From NCBI GenBank assembly GCA_022844405.1, contig JALHLV010000001.1, positions 124,001-188,000 of the forward strand: DNA of 64,000 nucleotides, given 5' to 3'. This document shows positions 8,419 to 18,592 of the stretch, one piece after another. The position numbers and the translations under genes are program-made. How positions within the stretch are numbered: position 1 is the stretch's first letter; each line of letters starts with the position of its first letter. The notes under the pieces are model-generated. The model saw only the letters and a list, made by a program, of their open reading frames with translations, was not told the DNA's origin and did no database searches. The DNA is from Sphingomonadales bacterium (GTDB taxonomy: Bacteria; Pseudomonadota; Alphaproteobacteria; SMXS01).

Positions 8419-8784
8419 ATGAAGACGCTCATTCCCGCCCTCGCGGCGGTCACCCTCCTTGCGGCCTGCGCCGAAACCCCGGCCGCGACCCACGTCGCCG
8501 AAATGCAGGCGCTGACCACCAAGGTCACCGGGCTGCAGTGCCCGTCGGCCCAGCCGGTCATCGTGTACGGCAACCGCGAAGGCGCCGCCTGGACTCCCGC
8601 CGGGCCGGTCAAGGGCGGCACCATCGTGATGCCGGCCAAGTTCGACCCGACCACCGCCGAAGGCCGCAAGGCGCAGACCGGTCCGCAGGCGCACTGGCGC
8701 ATGGCCGAGGAAGTGGCCCACACCTGCGGCGCCGACGAGACCCAGGCCCGCGCGGTGAAGTGCCAGTGGTGGATCTGCGGCTGA
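8419..8784 (+). CDS. Small predicted lipoprotein, unknown function
   Basis: A 121-residue protein starting at ATG 8419, with GAGG nine bases upstream. The signal peptide MKTLIPALAAVTLLAAC ends in a lipobox with Cys17, predicting lipid anchoring. The mature part has three further cysteines (CPSA, HTCGAD and CQWWICG region) and a C-terminal WWICG motif. I recognise no characterised family. The long structured region upstream suggests regulated expression. No coding neighbour on either side appears functionally linked. Confidence 0.6.
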   Translation: MKTLIPALAAVTLLAACAETPAATHVAEMQALTTKVTGLQCPSAQPVIVYGNREGAAWTPAGPVKGGTIVMPAKFDPTTAEGRKAQTGPQAHWRMAEEVAHTCGADETQARAVKCQWWICG

Positions 8785-8869
8785 TCGCCGGCACCAGCGA
8801 CACCAGGACGGCCAAGGGACCGGAGTCCGCTCCGGTCCCGCTGGTCCCGCGAGACCTCCCTCGATAGAG

Positions 8870-8992
8870 GTCCGGGCCTGCCGTGGTCTGCCCTGAACAT
8901 GCCGCGTGGTACGCGCCGGATGGAGAGCCGACCCGCTCAACCTCTCCGACCGCGCGCGGCAACGTTCAGGACAGACCACGGCAGACCCGGAC
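8870..8992. repeat. Large near-perfect inverted repeat upstream of tRNA-Leu
   Basis: A 29-base arm beginning GTCCGGGCCTGCCGTGG (8870-8898) matches the reverse complement of 8964-8992 at 27 of 29 positions. Both differences are C-to-T changes relative to the matching strand. Inner bases GCCGCG (about 8901) and CGCGGC (about 8955) can extend the stem. The element fills most of the gap between the small lipoprotein gene and the tRNA. No gene is seen inside; overlapping frames here look like chance frames. Confidence 0.7.
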
Positions 8993-9061
8993 CCCGGCAG
9001 ATCCGCGCCGGTTCGGGCTTCGCTTTACGCCACCGCGCCGCTCGCATAGGTTTGCGGCCAC

Positions 9062-9148
9062 GCGAGCGTGGTGGAACTGGCAGACACAGCAGACTTAAAA
9101 TTTGCCGCCCGCAAGGGCTTGCGGGTTCGACTCCCGCCGCTCGCACCA
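9062..9148 (+). tRNA. tRNA-Leu, anticodon UAA
   Basis: An 87-base class II tRNA. The acceptor stem GCGAGCG (9062-9068) pairs with CGCTCGC (9138-9144), followed by A and an encoded CCA (9146-9148). The anticodon loop CTTAAAA gives UAA, which reads UUA and UUG leucine codons. A long variable arm and the T-loop GGTTCGACTCC are present. No integrase or repeat of its 3' end is seen nearby, so there is no sign of use as an attachment site. Confidence 0.95.
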
Positions 9149-9251
9149 ACTGCCCGGCGGCCCTCTCATGGCTGCCCGGCGAAACTGGTCCTACCGGCGT
9201 CACGATCCAGTCCTACACTCGAGAAGCTGAGCGACTGGTCTGGAGGCGTCC

Positions 9252-9911
9252 ATGAAGGTGATCCTGTTCGGCGCGAGCGGGATGGTCGGGCACGGCGTTC
9301 TGCTCGAGTGCCTGCGCGATCCGGCGGTGACGGAGATCGTCGCCATCGTCCGCGCGCCGCTGGGGCGCGGCGAACCCAAGCTCCGCGAAGTCGTCCACAA
9401 GGACTTCACGGATTTTTCCGCCATCGAGTCCGACATGGCCGGTGCCGACGCCTGCTTCTTCTGCCTGGGCGTGTCCTCGGCCGGCATGGGCGAGACGCGC
9501 TATTCGCGCATCACCCATGACTACACCATGGCGGCCGCCTATGCGCTGGTGCGGCTCAACCCGTCGATGACGTTTGTCTACGTCTCGGGCCTGGGCACCG
9601 ACGGCACCGAGCAGGGCCGCATCATGTGGGCGCGGGTCAAGGGCCGGACCGAGAACGCGTTGCTCAGGCTGCCATTCAAGGCCTACATGTTCCGGCCGGG
9701 CTTCATCCAGCCGCTCGACGGCATCAAGTCTCGGACGCGCCTGTACCGCGCGCTTTACGCCGTTTCGGTGCCGCTGATCGGGCTGTGGCAGGCGCTGTCG
9801 CCGGCCAGCATCGTGACCACCCGGCAGGTCGGCCGCGCGATGATCCGGGTGGCGCGCGAGGGGTATTCGAAGCCGCATATCGAGCCGACGGATATTCAGC
9901 AATTGTCCTGA
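9252..9911 (+). CDS. NAD(P)-binding Rossmann-fold protein (epimerase-like)
   Basis: A 219-residue short atypical SDR. The N-terminal nucleotide-binding motif is MKVILFGASGMVGHGVL (GxxGxxG). FVYVSGLGTDG and the segment MWARVKGRTENAL, where a lysine follows, occupy the positions of the SDR catalytic residues, but the usual YxxxK is not clear. These short proteins are often annotated as nucleoside-diphosphate-sugar epimerases or semialdehyde-dehydrogenase NAD-binding proteins; no specific reaction can be assigned. It is followed after 83 bases by a classical SDR on the same strand. Confidence 0.75.
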   Translation: MKVILFGASGMVGHGVLLECLRDPAVTEIVAIVRAPLGRGEPKLREVVHKDFTDFSAIESDMAGADACFFCLGVSSAGMGETRYSRITHDYTMAAAYALVRLNPSMTFVYVSGLGTDGTEQGRIMWARVKGRTENALLRLPFKAYMFRPGFIQPLDGIKSRTRLYRALYAVSVPLIGLWQALSPASIVTTRQVGRAMIRVAREGYSKPHIEPTDIQQLS

Positions 9912-9994
9912 AAAGATTGCGTACCGGTGCAGGTGCTGGGCTATCCTCCCACCGATGCGGCGCGGCCGCCGCCGGCCAGAAACGGGAGAGACAC

Positions 9995-10756
9995 ATGGAC
10001 CTTGGCGTAAAGGGCAAGAAGGCGATCATCCTTGGCGGCAGCCGCGGCATGGGCTGGTACACCGGCCTGCTGCTGCGCACCGAGGGCGCCGACGTGGCGT
10101 TCTGCGCGCGCGGCGCCGACGGCGTCAACGCGGCCGTCGAAAAGCTGAAGGCGGTCGGGCCGGGCACGGTCTACGGCGCGCCCGCCAACCTCGAGAACGG
10201 CGAGGAGACCCGCCAGTTCTGCCGCGACGCGCTGAAGGCGCTGGGCGGCTGCGACATACTGATCCACAACGCCAGCGGTTTCGACCTGACCGGCGGCGAG
10301 TCCGGCTGGGAGCGCAGCTTCCAGGTCGACATGATGGCCGGCGTGCGCGCGGTCGAGGAATGCGAGGCGGCGCTGACCGAGTCCGATGCCGCCAGCATCA
10401 CCTTCATCGGCTCCATGGCGTCGAAATACTATTTCGGCCGTTCCTCGTCCTACGGTCCGGCCAAGGGCGCCATGCGCGTCTACGCCAACGAACTGGCGCA
10501 GAAATACGGCAAGAAGCAGATCCGCGCCAACGCCATCTCGCCCGGCGCCGTCTGGTTCCCCGGCGGCTCCTGGGACAAGCGCAAGACGGAGATGCCCGAG
10601 TTCTACGCCTCGGTCGAGAAGTCGATCCCGCTGGGCCGCCTCGGCACCGGCGAGGAGCTGGCGCGGGTGATCGCCTTCGTCGCCAGCCCCGCCGGCGGCT
10701 GGATCAACGCCGCCCACATCGTCGTCGACGGCGGCCAGGTCGCGGCGGTGGATTGA
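9995..10756 (+). CDS. SDR family oxidoreductase
   Basis: A 253-residue classical short-chain dehydrogenase/reductase. The start ATG 9995 has GGGAGAG upstream. The cofactor motif is GGSRGMGWY near residue 13, NAS in ILIHNASGF matches the NAG structural motif, and the catalytic Ser is in FIGSMASKYYF with YGPAKGAM as the Y-x-x-x-K pair. It ends with the usual IVVDGG segment. Substrate unknown; the class covers hydroxy-acyl, steroid, sugar and alcohol substrates. A repeat element follows directly. Confidence 0.88.
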   Translation: MDLGVKGKKAIILGGSRGMGWYTGLLLRTEGADVAFCARGADGVNAAVEKLKAVGPGTVYGAPANLENGEETRQFCRDALKALGGCDILIHNASGFDLTGGESGWERSFQVDMMAGVRAVEECEAALTESDAASITFIGSMASKYYFGRSSSYGPAKGAMRVYANELAQKYGKKQIRANAISPGAVWFPGGSWDKRKTEMPEFYASVEKSIPLGRLGTGEELARVIAFVASPAGGWINAAHIVVDGGQVAAVD

Positions 10757-10788
10757 GTTTTTCGTAAGTCGCGGCCTTATGGATGCGA

Positions 10789-10900
10789 ACCCCTCACCCT
10801 AACCCTCTCCCACAAGGGGAGAGGGGACTAGGTAGACCTGGCTGCAAAACCCTCTCCCCTTGTGGGAGAGGGTGGACGCGAAGCGGCCGGGTGAGGGGTG
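10789..10900. repeat. Inverted repeat (CCCTCACCCTAACCCTCTCCC family, copy 1)
   Basis: ACCCTCTCCCACAAGGGG... (10802-10825) is the perfect reverse complement of 10850-10873, and outer ACCCCTCACCC pairs with GGGTGAGGGGT. Further copies are at 14780 and 25700. The family is common between genes in GC-rich alphaproteobacteria. The hairpin lies at the convergent ends of the SDR and the SnoaL-like pseudogene and could act as a bidirectional terminator. Confidence 0.75.
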
Positions 10901-10909
10901 AGCCACCGC

Positions 10910-11352
10910 TCAGGCGGAAGGCGGGAACTCGCCCGGGAAGCCTTCCTTGACCTCGCGGACGGGCCAGAAGAAGTAGAGGCTGCTGCGCTGGATCTTCCAG
11001 CTGCCGCCGGTCTTGCGGTAGTCCTCGTCATACAGGCCCAGATAGTTGATCGGCGATTCGGTCGCCTCCTTGAAGCTGGCGCCGTTGAGCAGGTAGCGGC
11101 GGCCCACGGCGCTGTCCGGGCCGGTCAGCTCGACCCAGTGGTTGGTGTTGGCGCGCAGTACCTTCATCGGCACCCAGCCATTGCCTTCGGCGCGGGCGCG
11201 GAAGCCCTCGCGTCGGGCTGAAAGAGCGCGATCATGTCGTCCAGCCGGTTGGCGTCCATCAGCTGGGTGAACTTGACCATCAGCTTCCGGATGGCCTCGA
11301 CCTCCAGCAGCTCGCGCACCAGGCCGATCTCCTCGGCCGTCAGTTCCGTCAT
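10910..11352 (-). pseudogene. SnoaL/NTF2-like protein gene, frameshifted
   Basis: The minus strand encodes two halves of a SnoaL-like (NTF2-fold) protein in different frames. The first half starts at ATG 11352 (ELLEVEAIRKLMVKFTQLMD, then ALFQPDA) and hits a stop at 11164-11166. The second half, in another frame, runs through TNHWVELTGPDSAVGRRYLL and YDEDYRKTGGSWKIQRSSLYF to a stop at 10910. The switch falls at about 11205-11215, in GC-rich sequence. The middle also looks shorter than normal, so some bases may be deleted. Either a decayed gene or a sequencing error; about 20 bases downstream of an MFS gene on the same strand. Confidence 0.65.
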
Positions 11353-11374
11353 GCCAACCTCCCCGTTGCCTGCA

Positions 11375-12673
11375 TCACGCCATGACCTTGCCCTGCGCGA
11401 GGTCCAGATCCTCGCGGTAAAATCGTCCGGCGAGATAATAGTGCCAGGCGCCCCACAGCCCCAGCATGGACACGATGACCATGGAGTAGCGCAGCGAGTC
11501 GCTGCCATAATGGGGCTCCAGCAGATCGCTGATGATGCCCACCGCGACCGGACCCAGCCCCAGGCCGATCAGGTTGATCACGAACAGCAGGATGGCCGAG
11601 GCCTGCGCCCGCATCCGCAGCGGCGACAGCGTCTGCACCATGGCGAAGGTCGAGCCCTGGTAGGTGGCCGCGAGCGCGATCATCGGAATGAACGCGAGCA
11701 TGGCGATCCAGAGATTGTCCGGCAGGTAGAACAGGAACACCAGCGGGATGGCCGCCACCTTGGATACCGAGACGACCCACGGCGTCCAGCGCGGATCCCG
11801 CTCGCTCAGCCGGTCCGCCAGCTTGCCGGCGACAATGGCGCCGATGATGCCCATGAAGCCGCCCGCCGGCCCCATCAGCAGGCCGACTTCCTTGCCCGTC
11901 AGGCCGTGCGAGCGCATGAGGAAAGCGGCGCCCCACGCCGAGATTCCGTAGCCGACGAAGGCGACCAGGGTGCAGCCGGCGATGGTGTGCCGCAGGCTGC
12001 GGATGCGCCACAGATGGACGAAGGCGTCCGCCAGCCCTTGCTTGTCCGGCGCCGTCTTGACCGTATCGGCCACGCCGCGCGCCGGCTCGCGAATGGTAAA
12101 GCGCACCAGCAGCGCCAGCGCCAGACCGGGAAAGCCCACGACCAGGAATGCCGCGCGCCAGCCATAGGCGTCCTCGACCATGCCGCCGATCAGCGCCCCG
12201 AACATCAGGCCGATATGGATGCCCCAGGAATAGATCGCCATCGCCGAGGTCCGCTCGCGCAGCGGGTAGAGGTCGGCGATCATCGAATGCGACGGCGGAC
12301 CGGCGCCGGCCTCGCCGATGCCGACGCCGATGCGCGCCGCCGCCAGCTGCCAGAAATTCTGCGCCGCGCCGCACAACGCGGTCATGCCCGACCAGATGGC
12401 GACTGCCCAGGCGATGATGTTCCGGCGGTTGGACCGGTCGGCCAGCATGGCGACGGGCAGGCCGAGACCCGCGTAGAAGATGGCGAACGAGAACCCGGTG
12501 AGGAAGCCCATCGCCGTGTCGGAGACCCCGAACTCGGTCTTGATGGGCTCGACCAGGATGTTGATGATGCTGCGGTCGATGAAGCTCGACGTATAGACAA
12601 CGACCAGCAGGAACAGCGTGTAGCGCCGCGTCGACGCGTCGATGGCTTCCCCCTGGGCTCCCGCGTGAGCCAT
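11375..12673 (-). CDS. MFS transporter (spinster-like)
   Basis: A 432-residue membrane protein with about 12 hydrophobic segments. The loop 2-3 motif GLPVAMLADRSNRRNI is the MFS signature, and ARIGVGIGEAGAGPPSHSMIADLYPLRER is typical of the spinster-like group. The start at ATG 12673 follows GGGAGGGG; an in-frame TTG six codons earlier is less likely. The substrate is unknown; relatives in proteobacteria are often linked to organic-acid, lipid or aromatic degradation. It is divergent from typA across a 173-base gap and followed by the broken SnoaL-like gene. Confidence 0.88.
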   Translation of the reverse strand: MAHAGAQGEAIDASTRRYTLFLLVVVYTSSFIDRSIINILVEPIKTEFGVSDTAMGFLTGFSFAIFYAGLGLPVAMLADRSNRRNIIAWAVAIWSGMTALCGAAQNFWQLAAARIGVGIGEAGAGPPSHSMIADLYPLRERTSAMAIYSWGIHIGLMFGALIGGMVEDAYGWRAAFLVVGFPGLALALLVRFTIREPARGVADTVKTAPDKQGLADAFVHLWRIRSLRHTIAGCTLVAFVGYGISAWGAAFLMRSHGLTGKEVGLLMGPAGGFMGIIGAIVAGKLADRLSERDPRWTPWVVSVSKVAAIPLVFLFYLPDNLWIAMLAFIPMIALAATYQGSTFAMVQTLSPLRMRAQASAILLFVINLIGLGLGPVAVGIISDLLEPHYGSDSLRYSMVIVSMLGLWGAWHYYLAGRFYREDLDLAQGKVMA

Positions 12674-12846
12674 GCATCCCCTCCCGTTCAACCGGCTTGT
12701 TGGTTATGCCCAGAAAAGCATCACATGTCCCCGGGCGCTACCGATTTCGTGCGTAATATCTTGGCAGCTACGAAAAAAACGCTATGGCGCTAAAGAACTT
12801 CGCCCCATATAACCGCGCCTTCACAAAACTCGGATAACTATATCCT

Positions 12847-14670
<1,824 letters not shown>

Positions 14671-14692
14671 GCCTCTCCAACCCTTTCTTCGA

Positions 14693-14770
14693 GTGTCATC
14701 CCGGCAAAGCCGGGACCCAGATCGCTGTGCGATCCTCAGAATTCGCCGTGTCCCTGAGCTCATCAAAGTG
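14693..14770. repeat. Repeat fragments (GTCATCCC family, copy 3, plus partial GTGTCCCTGAGC element)
   Basis: GTGTCATCCCGGCAAAGCCGGGACCCAG (from 14693) forms the tight hairpin CCCGGC-AAA-GCCGGG. A degraded copy of the CCGTGTCCCTGAGCT element follows at about 14746; the full inverted copy of that element is at 27871. Confidence 0.6.
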
Positions 14771-14779
14771 AAGGTTGAT

Positions 14780-14920
14780 CCCTCGCCCTTTGGGAGAGGG
14801 AGGGACCCGCGGCCGAAGGCCGTGGGAGGGTGAGGGGCGTTGCCCGGGATGGAATTCAGGCTGGTGGGTGGCCTCGACAACGCCCCTCACCCTGACCCTC
14901 TCCCAACGGGAGAGGGGACG
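14780..14920. repeat. Inverted repeat (CCCTCACCC family, copy 2)
   Basis: AGGGTGAGGGGCGTTG (14827-14842) is the perfect reverse complement of 14878-14893. Flanking GGGAGAGGG and CCCTCTCCC units belong to the same family as 10789 and 25700. Together with the preceding element it fills the 290-base convergent gap between typA and the EamA gene, which holds no gene. Confidence 0.7.
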
Positions 14921-14964
14921 TGCCCCATGCGGAGAGATAAACCTGACCGGCTATCACTCTAATG

Positions 14965-15891
14965 TTAAGGTTTGGCCGGCACATACAGCCTTCTGATCGA
15001 CAGCCACACCGCGAACAGCGCGATGGTGATCCCCGCCATCTCCTGAACGGTCGGCACCTCGCCGACGGCGACGAACACGTAGATCATCCCGAACACCGCC
15101 TCGAAGATGATCATCTGGCCCAGGATGGTCAGGTCGAGCACCTTCGACGCCATGTTGAACAGCACCGTGCCCAGCCAGGTGGAGCCGCCGCCCAGCAGCA
15201 CGCTCCACAGCGCCAGCATGGCCAGCTCGTCGCCGCTGATCTCCGTGGGCATCCGCGCCAGCCCGGTCGCCCAGGCCATCGGCAGGGCGACCAGCGCGGC
15301 GGCCAGCGACACCAGGCCGATCACCGAACTCCATTCCTGCGGCGTCACCAGGTGGGTTTCCTGCAGGAAGCGGGCGTTGACGATGGCGTACCAGGTCCAC
15401 ATCACCAGCGCGAGGAAGATGGCCGCCATGCCGAGCGGCGCCAAATCAGAAGACGCGCCGGAGAAATCCGTCTTCGCCGTGTTGGCCAGCACCACGCCCG
15501 CCGCGAACAGCGCCAGCGGAAAGGCGAGGGGCTTCAGCGCGCCGATGCCCTGCTGCAGCCGGCCGGCCACGGTCACCGTCACCGGCGCCATGCCAATGAT
15601 CAGTACGGCCATCGACGCGCCCGCCCACTGCATGCCGATGACCAGCAGGAAGTAATAGAGCACGTTGCCGGTCATGGCGTAGACGAACGCCCGCCACAGC
15701 ACCCCGGGCGGCAGCCGGATGGCCCGGCGCAGGTCGAATAGCAGCAGCGAGATCAGGCCATAGGCGATGGTGCGCCCCAAGGTCACCTCAATGGCGCTCG
15801 CGTTGGGCAGCGCGATCGGCGCGACGAACGCCAGCCCCCACACCGCGCAGGTGGCGATCATCAGCAGGATGCCGAGCAGGAAGGGGTTCAT
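14965..15891 (-). CDS. EamA/DMT superfamily transporter
   Basis: A 308-residue protein with about ten hydrophobic helices, arranged as two EamA repeats (first repeat beginning WGLAFVAPIALP, second beginning with MWTWYAIVNARFLQ). The start at ATG 15891 lies just past the end of the AraC gene; 15915 is a GTG alternative overlapping it. EamA proteins usually export metabolites or amino acids. The stop of the AraC gene at 15897 is 5 bases upstream, so the pair is probably one transcript and the exporter may be controlled by the regulator. Confidence 0.85.
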   Translation of the reverse strand: MNPFLLGILLMIATCAVWGLAFVAPIALPNASAIEVTLGRTIAYGLISLLLFDLRRAIRLPPGVLWRAFVYAMTGNVLYYFLLVIGMQWAGASMAVLIIGMAPVTVTVAGRLQQGIGALKPLAFPLALFAAGVVLANTAKTDFSGASSDLAPLGMAAIFLALVMWTWYAIVNARFLQETHLVTPQEWSSVIGLVSLAAALVALPMAWATGLARMPTEISGDELAMLALWSVLLGGGSTWLGTVLFNMASKVLDLTILGQMIIFEAVFGMIYVFVAVGEVPTVQEMAGITIALFAVWLSIRRLYVPAKP

Positions 15892-15896
15892 GCCGC

Positions 15897-16892
15897 CTAC
15901 GCAGCGCTCCGCCACGCGCCGGGGCTGATGCCCATGGTCCGCTTGAACGCCCGGCTGAACGAGGCTTCGCTGTCATAGCCGATGGCCTCGGCCACCTGCG
16001 CCAGCGAATCGCTGCTGCTGCGCAGCCGCTCGGCGGCGGTCTGGATGCGCCAGCCGGTAAGATACTCGATCGGCGGCTTGCCCAGCAGGGTGTTGAAGCG
16101 CTCGGCGATGACCGTGCGCGACGCGCCGGCCTCGCGCGCCAGTTCCTCGACCGTCCAGTGCCGCGCCGGATCGGCGTGCAGCTGCTTCAGGGCGCGCGCC
16201 ATCAAGGGATCGCGCAACGCGGCCAGCATGCCGACGGTGCCTGGCGGCAGGCTGGCGGCGTGGCGGCGCAGCACCTCGACGAACAGCATCTCCATCAGCC
16301 TGCCCAGCAGCAGATCGGCGCCGGGGCGCGCCTCGTCGAGCTGGCGGAGAATTTCGCCCGCCGTCGACGCCAGCATGCCGGCGACCGGATTGTCGCGGGT
16401 CCGCTCCACCAGCACCGAGGGCAGGGTCCGGAACAGCGGCGCGGTGACCAGCTCGGCCGATTCGATGAAGCCGCAAACGATCCTGGTGTCGGGCCCGTCG
16501 CCGCCATGGCGGACCACCGAACAGCCCTTGACCGGCCCCTCGCTGACGAGGTCCGGGCCGGGCACGAACTGCTTGGGTTGGCCGCGCGAGAGCCGGTGCT
16601 CGATGGCGTTGGGCATCAACACGATGTCGCCCGTGCTGGTCTCCCAGGTGGTGCCGTCCTCGCCGGTGATGGTGCAGTCCCCGGTGGCGATGAGGTGGAA
16701 CAGGCTCATGTGCCGTAGATGGGCGAGCGGTGCGCTGGCGTCCCACTGGCGCGGACTATAGACGCCGAAGGGCTCGGAAAAGTGGCCGTTCATGAACACC
16801 GACCCGGTCAATCGCAGCACGCGCAACAGCTCTGAAAGCACGTCCGCCGGCACTTCCGGCGTCGCGGCTATGAAATCCGGCGGCCCGGTCAT
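15897..16892 (-). CDS. AraC family transcriptional regulator (cupin_6 type)
   Basis: A 331-residue regulator from ATG 16892; an upstream in-frame start at 16985 would run into the divergent promoter region. The N-terminal half is a cupin-like sensor (SLFHLIATGDCTITGEDG, then GDIVLMPNAIEHRL), the RclR-like cupin_6 arrangement. The C-terminal 100 residues carry two HTHs: WTVEELAREAGASRTVIAERF and the AraC signature LAQVAEAIGYDSEASFSRAFKR. RclR-type sensors respond to oxidants through cysteines; here Cys occurs in GDCTI, KGCSV and IVCGF, so redox sensing is possible but inferred. Divergent from the diiron-OsmC operon and cotranscribed with the EamA exporter. Confidence 0.88.
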   Translation of the reverse strand: MTGPPDFIAATPEVPADVLSELLRVLRLTGSVFMNGHFSEPFGVYSPRQWDASAPLAHLRHMSLFHLIATGDCTITGEDGTTWETSTGDIVLMPNAIEHRLSRGQPKQFVPGPDLVSEGPVKGCSVVRHGGDGPDTRIVCGFIESAELVTAPLFRTLPSVLVERTRDNPVAGMLASTAGEILRQLDEARPGADLLLGRLMEMLFVEVLRRHAASLPPGTVGMLAALRDPLMARALKQLHADPARHWTVEELAREAGASRTVIAERFNTLLGKPPIEYLTGWRIQTAAERLRSSSDSLAQVAEAIGYDSEASFSRAFKRTMGISPGAWRSAA

Positions 16893-16996
16893 GGTGACCA
16901 GCACGAGGCCGAGGATATGGTCGCATCCATCGTCAGGCGTCGTCTCCAGGAGGCGGTCGGGACGAAAACCGGAAGAAGATACCACAGGAGATCATC

Positions 16997-17908
16997 ATGA
17001 CGTTCCAGTTCAACTTCAAGGACACGCTGGCGGCGTCCGAGCGCGTCCATTGGCGGGTCGAGGATCTGATCGGCGGCGACAAGGCGCTCGATTTCTCCCG
17101 GCCCTTCCTGCCCGAGATTTTCGCGCGCACCGACGGGCTGGATTTCCTGTCCGCCCACGAGCGGCTGGTGCTCAACCAGCTTCGCGGCCACAACTACCTG
17201 TACCTGTTCGGTCTGGTGGAAGAGTTCATCCTGCCCTTCGTGCTCGACCATGCCCGGCCGCAGCTGGTCGGCGACATGTACCGGCTGCGCGCCTTCCTCC
17301 AGTTTGCCACGGAAGAGGCCAAGCACATCCACCTGTTCCAGAGCTTCCGGCAGGACTTTCTCGATCGCTTCGGCACCAGCGTCGACGTGATCGGTCCGCC
17401 CGAGGCGATCGCCCAGGCCGTGCTCGCCAATGACCCGCTGTCGGTGGCGCTGGTCATCCTGCAGCTCGAATGGATGACCCAGGCTCACTATGTGGGCAGC
17501 GTCCGCGACGACCGCGGCCTCTGCCCCCAGTTCAAGAGCCTGCTGAAGCACCACTGGATGGAGGAGGCCCAGCACGCCAAGCTCGACACGCTGATGGTCG
17601 AGGCGCTGGCCGAGGGCCGCAACGCCGCGTCGCTCAGCGAGGCGGTCGACGGCTACCTCAGGATCGGCGCCATGCTCGACGGCGAGCTGAAGCAGCAGGT
17701 CGAGTTCGACCTCGACGCGCTGCAGAAGGCGACCGGCTGCCTGATGTCGGACGAGGAGCGCGCCCGCGCCGCCGAAGTCCAGCACCAGGCCATGCGCTGG
17801 ACCTTCCTCGGCAGCGGCATGACCCACCCCAATTTCCTCGCCAGCCTCGAGGCCATGGGCCCCGAGCTGCGGGCCCGTATCGAAGCCGTCGCGCCGGCCT
17901 TCTGCTGA
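16997..17908 (+). CDS. Ferritin-like diiron protein (AurF-type oxygenase-like)
   Basis: A 303-residue helical protein. Candidate diiron ligands are in the right order for a four-helix-bundle site: E75/E76 (LVEEFILPF), E106/E107 with H110 (EEAKH), E158 with H164 (LEWMTQAH) and E189/E190 with H193 (EEAQH). This resembles AurF-type N-oxygenases and related diiron oxidases. AGGAG precedes the ATG. It is followed after 30 bases by an OsmC gene and is divergent from a cupin-type AraC regulator. A role in oxidant handling or oxidation of a small molecule is inferred from that context only. Confidence 0.72.
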   Translation: MTFQFNFKDTLAASERVHWRVEDLIGGDKALDFSRPFLPEIFARTDGLDFLSAHERLVLNQLRGHNYLYLFGLVEEFILPFVLDHARPQLVGDMYRLRAFLQFATEEAKHIHLFQSFRQDFLDRFGTSVDVIGPPEAIAQAVLANDPLSVALVILQLEWMTQAHYVGSVRDDRGLCPQFKSLLKHHWMEEAQHAKLDTLMVEALAEGRNAASLSEAVDGYLRIGAMLDGELKQQVEFDLDALQKATGCLMSDEERARAAEVQHQAMRWTFLGSGMTHPNFLASLEAMGPELRARIEAVAPAFC

Positions 17909-17938
17909 CGCCGGCCCATCAACACACAGGAGAGAACC

Positions 17939-18508
17939 ATGCGGAACTCCGCACTGAAGCAGAACAACGTGATCAACGGCATCGACGTGGACGCCCTCGG
18001 CAATGTCGTCGAGGAGGTCACGCGCGACCACGCCAAGGGCATCGTCGCCTTCAACGTCAAGTCGGCCTGGAAGGGCCAGACGGTGAGTGAATCCGTCGTC
18101 GAGTCCTACAGCATCGGCGGGCAGACGGTGCCGCGCCGCTTCGCCATGCGGATCGACGAGCCGCTCGAGCTCCTGGGCACCAACACGGCGCCCAACCCGC
18201 AGGAGATGTTGATGGCGGCGCTCAACGCCTGCATGCTGGTGGGCTACGTGGCCGGCGCCTCGGTCAACGGCATCCGGCTCGACAGCGTCGAGATCGAGAC
18301 CGACGGCGAACTGGACCTGCGCGGCTTCCTCGGCATCGACCCGGACGTGCCGGCCGGCTACGAGACCCTGCGCTACACCGTCCGCATCAAGGGCGACGGC
18401 ACGCCGGAGCAGTTCCGGGCGATCCACGAGACGGTGATGAAGACCTCGCCCAACTACTTCAACATCTCGCGCCCGATCAAGCTGGAGCCGACGCTGGTCG
18501 TGAGGTGA
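17939..18508 (+). CDS. OsmC family protein
   Basis: A 189-residue protein with the OsmC fold. The key segment NPQEMLMAALNACMLVGYVAGA holds the conserved first cysteine. The second redox cysteine, normally in an H-x-x-C-P-like stretch, is replaced: the corresponding region reads HETVMKTSPNYFN. So it may work as a one-Cys enzyme or not as a peroxidase. OsmC/Ohr proteins reduce organic hydroperoxides. GGAGAG lies just before the ATG. It follows the diiron gene and ends with a strong hairpin at 18516. Confidence 0.82.
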   Translation: MRNSALKQNNVINGIDVDALGNVVEEVTRDHAKGIVAFNVKSAWKGQTVSESVVESYSIGGQTVPRRFAMRIDEPLELLGTNTAPNPQEMLMAALNACMLVGYVAGASVNGIRLDSVEIETDGELDLRGFLGIDPDVPAGYETLRYTVRIKGDGTPEQFRAIHETVMKTSPNYFNISRPIKLEPTLVVR

Positions 18509-18515
18509 TATCGGG

Positions 18516-18545
18516 GGAAGGGGAGCCGGCAGCGGTTCCCCTTCC
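18516..18545 (+). terminator. Strong hairpin after OsmC gene, possible terminator
   Basis: GGAAGGGGAGCC (18516-18527) pairs with GGTTCCCCTTCC (18534-18545) around a 6-base loop with one G-T pair. It starts 7 bases after the OsmC stop. There is no T run, so it may stabilise the 3' end rather than terminate by itself. Confidence 0.4.
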
Positions 18546-18592
18546 TGCCATGCCATCGGCTCCGTCGACGGCGGCCCATGAATGGGAATAGC

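Noticed and set aside
8088-8979. Minus-strand frames of 270 and 336 codons across the intergenic region and small lipoprotein gene
   Set aside because: Composition is low-complexity Pro/Arg/Trp/Ser-rich with no domain, and they run through repeats; the plus-strand lipoprotein has a signal peptide and start signals.
9062-9148. tRNA-Leu as an integration site for a mobile island
   Set aside because: No integrase and no repeat of the tRNA 3' end is visible within the window; genes on both sides are ordinary.
8899-9255. Frames reading through the inverted repeat and tRNA-Leu
   Set aside because: They translate the tRNA itself, so they are not genes.
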